Shown here: piece by piece, positions 59,880 to 64,000 of the stretch
How positions within the stretch are numbered: the first letter of the stretch is position 1
Layout: every line of letters begins with the position of its first letter
Assembly (NCBI RefSeq): GCF_000754815.1
Contig: NZ_KN150747.1
Span: 1,023,908-1,087,907 of the forward strand
Reading direction: 5' to 3'
Length of the DNA: 64,000 nucleotides
DNA from: Yersinia ruckeri ATCC 29473
GTDB taxonomy: Bacteria; Pseudomonadota; Gammaproteobacteria; Enterobacterales; Enterobacteriaceae
The notes under the pieces: generated by a model
Told to the model about the DNA's origin: nothing
Seen by the model: the letters and a program-made list of their open reading frames with translations, nothing else
Database searches by the model: none
Program-made: the position numbers and the translations under genes

Positions 59880-60813
59880 AATTAAGAATTTGAACCGGCC
59901 CCCTGCTATTTTCATTATGGGGCCGACTGCTTCCGGCAAAACAGCGCTTTCCATTGCGTTGCGGCAACGTTTGCCGGTAGAGCTAATTAGCGTGGATTCC
60001 GCGCTGATCTATCGTGGTATGGATATCGGTACTGCTAAACCCAGCGCAGAAGAGCTGGCGCTGGCTCCTCACCGTTTGATCGATATTCGCGATCCGGCTG
60101 AATCATACTCGGCCGCTGATTTTCGTAAAGATGCTCTTAAAGAGATGGACGAGATCACTGCTGCTGGGCGTATTCCGCTATTGGTCGGTGGTACTATGTT
60201 GTATTTCAAAGCATTATTGGACGGATTGTCCCCATTGCCTTCGGCCGATCCGGCCGTGCGTCAGCGCATTGAACAACAGGCCGCAGAACTCGGCTGGGAA
60301 AGGCTACACCAGCAGTTGGCTGAAGTTGATCCGGTTTCCGCCGCCCGGATTCACCCGAATGATCCCCAGAGACTTTCGAGAGCACTGGAAGTTTTTTTTA
60401 TTTCGGGTAAAACTTTAACGGAACTGACTAAAATTTCGGGTGAAACCTTAGCTTATCAGGTTCACCAATTTGCGATTGCGCCTGCTAGCCGCGAGTTATT
60501 GCACCAGCGTATTGAATTACGTTTTCGTCAGATGCTGGATGCAGGGTTTGAAACTGAGGCTCGGGCGCTTTTTAACCGTGGAGATTTGCATACGGACTTG
60601 CCTGCCATTCGTTGTGTTGGCTATCGCCAGATGTGGTCTTATTTGTCTGGTGAGATTGATTATGACGAAATGGTTTTCCGCGGAATTTGTGCGACGCGTC
60701 AGCTGGCAAAGCGGCAAATAACCTGGCTACGAGGTTGGGATTCTGTTCATTGGCTTGACAGTGATAAGCCGGAACAGGCTTTAGACTCTGTAATACAGGT
60801 TGTTAGTGCATAG
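59872..60813 (+). CDS. miaA: tRNA dimethylallyltransferase MiaA
   Basis: 313 residues. P-loop GPTASGKT at 17-24, [19 protein letters not shown], and [14 protein letters not shown]. Adds a dimethylallyl group to A37 of UNN-reading tRNAs. Starts inside the end of mutL and is followed after 116 bp by hfq; E. coli has several hfq promoters inside this gene. Confidence 0.98.
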   Translation: MSEIKNLNRPPAIFIMGPTASGKTALSIALRQRLPVELISVDSALIYRGMDIGTAKPSAEELALAPHRLIDIRDPAESYSAADFRKDALKEMDEITAAGRIPLLVGGTMLYFKALLDGLSPLPSADPAVRQRIEQQAAELGWERLHQQLAEVDPVSAARIHPNDPQRLSRALEVFFISGKTLTELTKISGETLAYQVHQFAIAPASRELLHQRIELRFRQMLDAGFETEARALFNRGDLHTDLPAIRCVGYRQMWSYLSGEIDYDEMVFRGICATRQLAKRQITWLRGWDSVHWLDSDKPEQALDSVIQVVSA

Positions 60814-60929
60814 GTTGAATGATTGTGTACAATTGATTAGTACTCAGCGCGCAGATTTTTTTTACGCAGTTTATTTTCGAGCCAATAGGTTCTTAGTTAA
60901 AAACAACAAGCAAATAAGGAAAATATAGA

Positions 60930-61235
60930 ATGGCTAAGGGGCAATCTTTGCAAGATCCGTTCCTGAACGCATTGCGTCGTGAACGGGTTCCGGTTTCTAT
61001 TCATTTAGTGAATGGCATTAAACTGCAGGGCCAAGTTGAGTCTTTCGATCAGTTTGTCATTCTGTTGAAAAACACAGTTAGCCAGATGGTGTATAAGCAC
61101 GCTATCTCTACTGTTGTTCCGTCTCGCCCGGTATCGCATCACAGCAATAATCCGAGTGGCGGCACTAATAATTATCATGGTAGTAATCCGTCTGCGCCGC
61201 AACAGCCGCAGCAGGATAGCGATGACGCTGAGTAA
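60930..61235 (+). CDS. hfq: RNA chaperone Hfq
   Basis: 101 residues. Sm1 and Sm2 in [19 protein letters not shown] and [15 protein letters not shown]; the C-terminal tail is rich in Asn/Ser/Gly/Gln and ends DSDDAE. Hexameric sRNA chaperone. Ribosome site AAGGAAA. Confidence 0.99.
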   Translation: MAKGQSLQDPFLNALRRERVPVSIHLVNGIKLQGQVESFDQFVILLKNTVSQMVYKHAISTVVPSRPVSHHSNNPSGGTNNYHGSNPSAPQQPQQDSDDAE

Positions 61236-61333
61236 GGCGTATTGCTGGTCAACCATGACGGAGAACATAAGTCGCAGTCATGGCCTTATGTTCTCCGCAC
61301 TCGCGGTTTTTACCCGTTTGAGAGGTAGCACGC

Positions 61334-62614
61334 TTGTTTGACCGTTATGAAGCCGGTGAGCAGGCCGTACTGGTTCACATCTATTTCTCGCAAGACAAAG
61401 ACACAGAGAATCTCAGCGAATTTGAATCGCTAGTCTCTTCTGCCGGTGTTGAGGCATTGCAAATTGTGACGGGCAGTCGCAAAGCACCTCACCCCAAATA
61501 CTTTGTCGGTGAAGGAAAGGCCGAAGAAATTGCAGATGCCGTTAAGGCCAGTGGCGCATCTGTTGTCCTGTTTGATCACGCACTTTCCGCCGCGCAGGAG
61601 AGGAATCTTGAGCGCTTGTGTGAATGCCGGGTGATCGATCGTACTGGATTGATTTTAGATATCTTTGCCCAACGGGCGCGGACTCACGAAGGTAAGTTGC
61701 AGGTTGAGTTGGCGCAATTGCGTCATATTGCAACACGACTGGTACGTGGCTGGACGCACCTTGAGCGTCAAAAGGGTGGGATTGGCCTGAGAGGGCCGGG
61801 GGAAACCCAACTTGAAACAGACCGCCGTTTGTTACGTGACCGCATCAGTTTGATCCTCAATCGCCTTGAGCGTGTGGCCAAGCAGCGCGAACAGAACCGA
61901 CGTGCGCGTAATCGGGCTGAAATACCAACGGTTTCGCTGGTGGGATACACCAACGCCGGTAAGTCGAGTCTGTTTAACCGAATTACATCTGCCGATGTAT
62001 ACGCGGCTGATAAATTATTTGCCACGCTGGATCCGACGCTACGCCGTATTAATGTGGCAGATGTTGGTGATACGGTGTTGGCGGATACTGTAGGTTTTAT
62101 CCGGCATTTGCCGCACGATTTGGTCGCCGCATTCAAAGCAACATTACAAGAAACGCGGCAGGCTTCGCTGCTATTGCACGTCATTGATGCAGCCGACCCT
62201 CGCGTCAGTGAGAATGTGGCTGCGGTGGAGACTGTGCTGGCAGAAATTGAAGCGGACGAAATTCCTACACTGTTAGTAATGAATAAAATCGATATGTTGG
62301 ACGATTTCGAACCGCGTATCGATCGCAACGAAGAGAATCTGCCCATTAGGGTTTGGCTATCGGCCAAAACCGGTGCAGGTATCCCGTTGCTCTTTCAAGC
62401 GTTGACGGAGCGCCTTTCTGGTGAAATCGCACACTATGAATTGAGCTTACCGCCGCAGGCTGGCCGTCTACGTAGCCGTTTTTATCAGCTTCAGGCAATT
62501 GAAAAAGAGTGGATAGAAGAGGACGGAAGTATCGGTATGGTGGTTAGAATGCCTATCGTTGACTGGCGTCGTCTCTGTAAACAAGAGCAGGAGCTGGTCG
62601 ACTACGTCGTTTAA
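61334..62614 (+). CDS. hflX: Ribosome-splitting GTPase HflX
   Basis: 426 residues starting with TTG at 61334 (AGAGGT upstream), which gives [18 protein letters not shown] as in E. coli, where the start is also TTG. HflX domain with [18 protein letters not shown], then G1 GYTNAGKS at 204-211, [10 protein letters not shown] (G3) and NKID (G4). Rescues stalled and heat-damaged ribosomes. 98 bp after hfq. Confidence 0.97.
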   Translation: MFDRYEAGEQAVLVHIYFSQDKDTENLSEFESLVSSAGVEALQIVTGSRKAPHPKYFVGEGKAEEIADAVKASGASVVLFDHALSAAQERNLERLCECRVIDRTGLILDIFAQRARTHEGKLQVELAQLRHIATRLVRGWTHLERQKGGIGLRGPGETQLETDRRLLRDRISLILNRLERVAKQREQNRRARNRAEIPTVSLVGYTNAGKSSLFNRITSADVYAADKLFATLDPTLRRINVADVGDTVLADTVGFIRHLPHDLVAAFKATLQETRQASLLLHVIDAADPRVSENVAAVETVLAEIEADEIPTLLVMNKIDMLDDFEPRIDRNEENLPIRVWLSAKTGAGIPLLFQALTERLSGEIAHYELSLPPQAGRLRSRFYQLQAIEKEWIEEDGSIGMVVRMPIVDWRRLCKQEQELVDYVV

Positions 62615-62742
62615 TTGACCCGCGTGGTTAATGAAAGAGTCGGATTTGATCGATCTTGTGAGATTGAGAGCCATTTTCTTTTTTATTGAGAAGATCGCTC
62701 TTGGCTTGAAGAAAACCAATCATAGAAGAATGGAGCTAAAAC

Positions 62743-64000
62743 ATGGCGTGGAATCAGCCCGGTAATAACGGACAGGACCGCGACCCGTGGGGGAGCAGCA
62801 ATAATAATGGCGGCAACTCTGGCGGAAATAATAATAAAGGTGGCCGTGATCAAGGGCCGCCGGATCTGGATGATATCTTCCGTAAACTGAGCAAGAAACT
62901 GAGTAGTTTCGGCAAAGGTAGCGGGAGTGGCAACGGTAACAATGGCGCGACACAGAACCCTGGTTTCAGCGGGCGTATTGTGGGTATCGCCGTCGTGGCT
63001 GTGGTCGTCATTTGGGCCGCAAGTGGTTTCTATACCATTAAAGAAGCCGAGCGTGGCGTTGTGACACGTTTAGGTAAGTTAAGCCATATCGTGCAGCCAG
63101 GTTTGAACTGGAAACCGACCTTTATTGATGAAGTCATACCGGTGAACGTTGAATCTGTGCGTGAATTGGCTGCGTCAGGTGTCATGCTGACGTCCGATGA
63201 GAACGTGGTTCGCGTCGAAATGAACGTTCAGTACCGTGTCACTGACCCGGCAGCTTATCTGTTTAGCGTAACCGATCCTGATGATAGTTTACGCCAGGCA
63301 ACGGACAGCGCAGTACGTGGTGTTATCGGTAAATACACCATGGACAAGATCCTAACCGAAGGCCGTACTATTGTTCGTAGCGATACTCAACGTGTGCTGG
63401 AAGAAACTATCCGTCCATACAACATGGGGATTACGCTGCTGGACGTCAACTTCCAGGCTGCGCGTCCACCGGAAGAAGTGAAAGCCGCCTTTGATGATGC
63501 GATTGCTGCCCGTGAAAACGAACAACAGTATATCCGTGAAGCAGAAGCTTATGCGAACGAAGTTCAGCCACGTGCAAACGGCCAAGCGCAGCGTCTATTA
63601 GAAGACTCTCGAGCTTATGCGGCACGTAAGGTATTGGAAGCGCAGGGTGAAGTCGCTGGTTTTGCTAAATTGCTGCCAGAGTACAAGTCTGCACCGGAAA
63701 TTACCCGCGAGCGTCTGTATATCGAAACCATGGAAAAAGTTCTGGGCCATACCCGCAAAGTATTGGCTAGCGACAAGGGCAATAATCTGATGGTACTGCC
63801 ATTGGATCAAATGCTGCGTGGACAGGCTGGTACGGATAAAGCCGAAGCCAATAAAGACTCGAGTCTGATTCGTTTGAATCCGTCTTCCTCTACGGCAAGC
63901 AGCTCGGATAAGAGCGCATCTAGCTCAAATTCTGGCTCTGTCATGGATCAGCGTCGGGCAAATGCCCAGCGTGACACTTCCACTCGCGTAGGGAGAGAAT
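62743..64000 (+). CDS. hflK: HflK, membrane regulator of FtsH (cut by window end)
   Basis: 419 codons are present, then one base; the last residues (DTSTRVGRE) and the usual length near 420 suggest that only the stop codon is missing. Gly/Asn-rich N-terminus (GSSNNNGGNSGGNNNKGG), one membrane helix at about 80-100 (IVGIAVVAVVVIWAASGFYT), SPFH/band-7 domain with RGVVTRLGK, EMNVQYRV, and FQAARPPEEVKAAFDDA, then a Ser-rich C-terminus. Forms with HflC a cage around FtsH protease. 128 bp after hflX; hflC should follow. Confidence 0.97.
   Translation, partial: MAWNQPGNNGQDRDPWGSSNNNGGNSGGNNNKGGRDQGPPDLDDIFRKLSKKLSSFGKGSGSGNGNNGATQNPGFSGRIVGIAVVAVVVIWAASGFYTIKEAERGVVTRLGKLSHIVQPGLNWKPTFIDEVIPVNVESVRELAASGVMLTSDENVVRVEMNVQYRVTDPAAYLFSVTDPDDSLRQATDSAVRGVIGKYTMDKILTEGRTIVRSDTQRVLEETIRPYNMGITLLDVNFQAARPPEEVKAAFDDAIAARENEQQYIREAEAYANEVQPRANGQAQRLLEDSRAYAARKVLEAQGEVAGFAKLLPEYKSAPEITRERLYIETMEKVLGHTRKVLASDKGNNLMVLPLDQMLRGQAGTDKAEANKDSSLIRLNPSSSTASSSDKSASSSNSGSVMDQRRANAQRDTSTRVGRE

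Overview
The window is a piece of an enterobacterial chromosome. The gene order from yjdC-dsbD-cutA-dcuA-aspA through groSL, epmB/efp, frdDCBA, epmA, mscM-psd, rsgA, orn, the glycine tRNAs, queG, nnr-tsaE-amiB-mutL-miaA-hfq-hflX-hflK is the arrangement at about 94-95 min of Escherichia coli, and protein sequences are close to but distinct from E. coli. A Yersinia or other Yersiniaceae-like host is my best guess (inference from overall sequence feel, the phe-tRNA island and the extra fimbrial and LPMO genes); I could not run a search.

Region 1 (1 to about 21,300) is the tRNA-proximal part of an integrated genomic island. A P4-type tyrosine integrase (19912-21120) sits against the 3' end of a tRNA-Phe gene (21297-21372), and the island runs off the left edge. 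From left to right it holds an AT-rich non-coding end with direct repeats, an inovirus-Gp2/YagK-YfjJ-like protein, an AlpA-type regulator, an overlapping two-gene unit ending in an XRE plus ImmA/IrrE-peptidase protein (resembling RosmerTA-type defence/toxin-antitoxin modules), a transposase remnant, and then a complete type I BREX phage-defence operon: brxA-brxB-brxC-pglX-[ATPase-DUF4276/TOPRIM-like]-pglZ-brxL. The bracketed pair is embedded between pglX and pglZ with 1- to 7-base overlaps and looks like a second, PARIS/OLD-like effector system carried inside BREX. A truncated second integrase between brxL and the intact integrase shows that the island is composite.

Region 2 (21.5-32.8 kb) is core: the disulfide-reductase gene dsbD with cutA, the anaerobic C4-dicarboxylate pair dcuA/aspA with a CRP site, fxsA, the heat-shock groSL operon with a sigma-32 promoter, yjeI, and divergent epmB and efp.

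Region 3 (32.9-40 kb) is accessory: a secreted LPMO/chitin-binding protein, and a chaperone-usher fimbrial operon with the order pilin-usher-chaperone-adhesin-LuxR-type regulator. It occupies the place where E. coli carries the entericidin genes. It is followed by a guanidine-II (mini-ykkC) riboswitch controlling sugE/gdx, a relic IS200/IS605-like end, and blc.

Region 4 (41-64 kb) is core again: fumarate reductase with a well-placed FNR-type promoter, epmA (completing EpmA-EpmB-EF-P within 13 kb), mscM-psd, rsgA, orn, three near-identical tRNA-Gly genes, an intergenic cluster of DnaA boxes that matches the position and content of E. coli datA, queG divergent from nnr with overlapping start codons, and the amiB-mutL-miaA-hfq-hflX-hflK string, with hflK cut at (or one codon before) its end.
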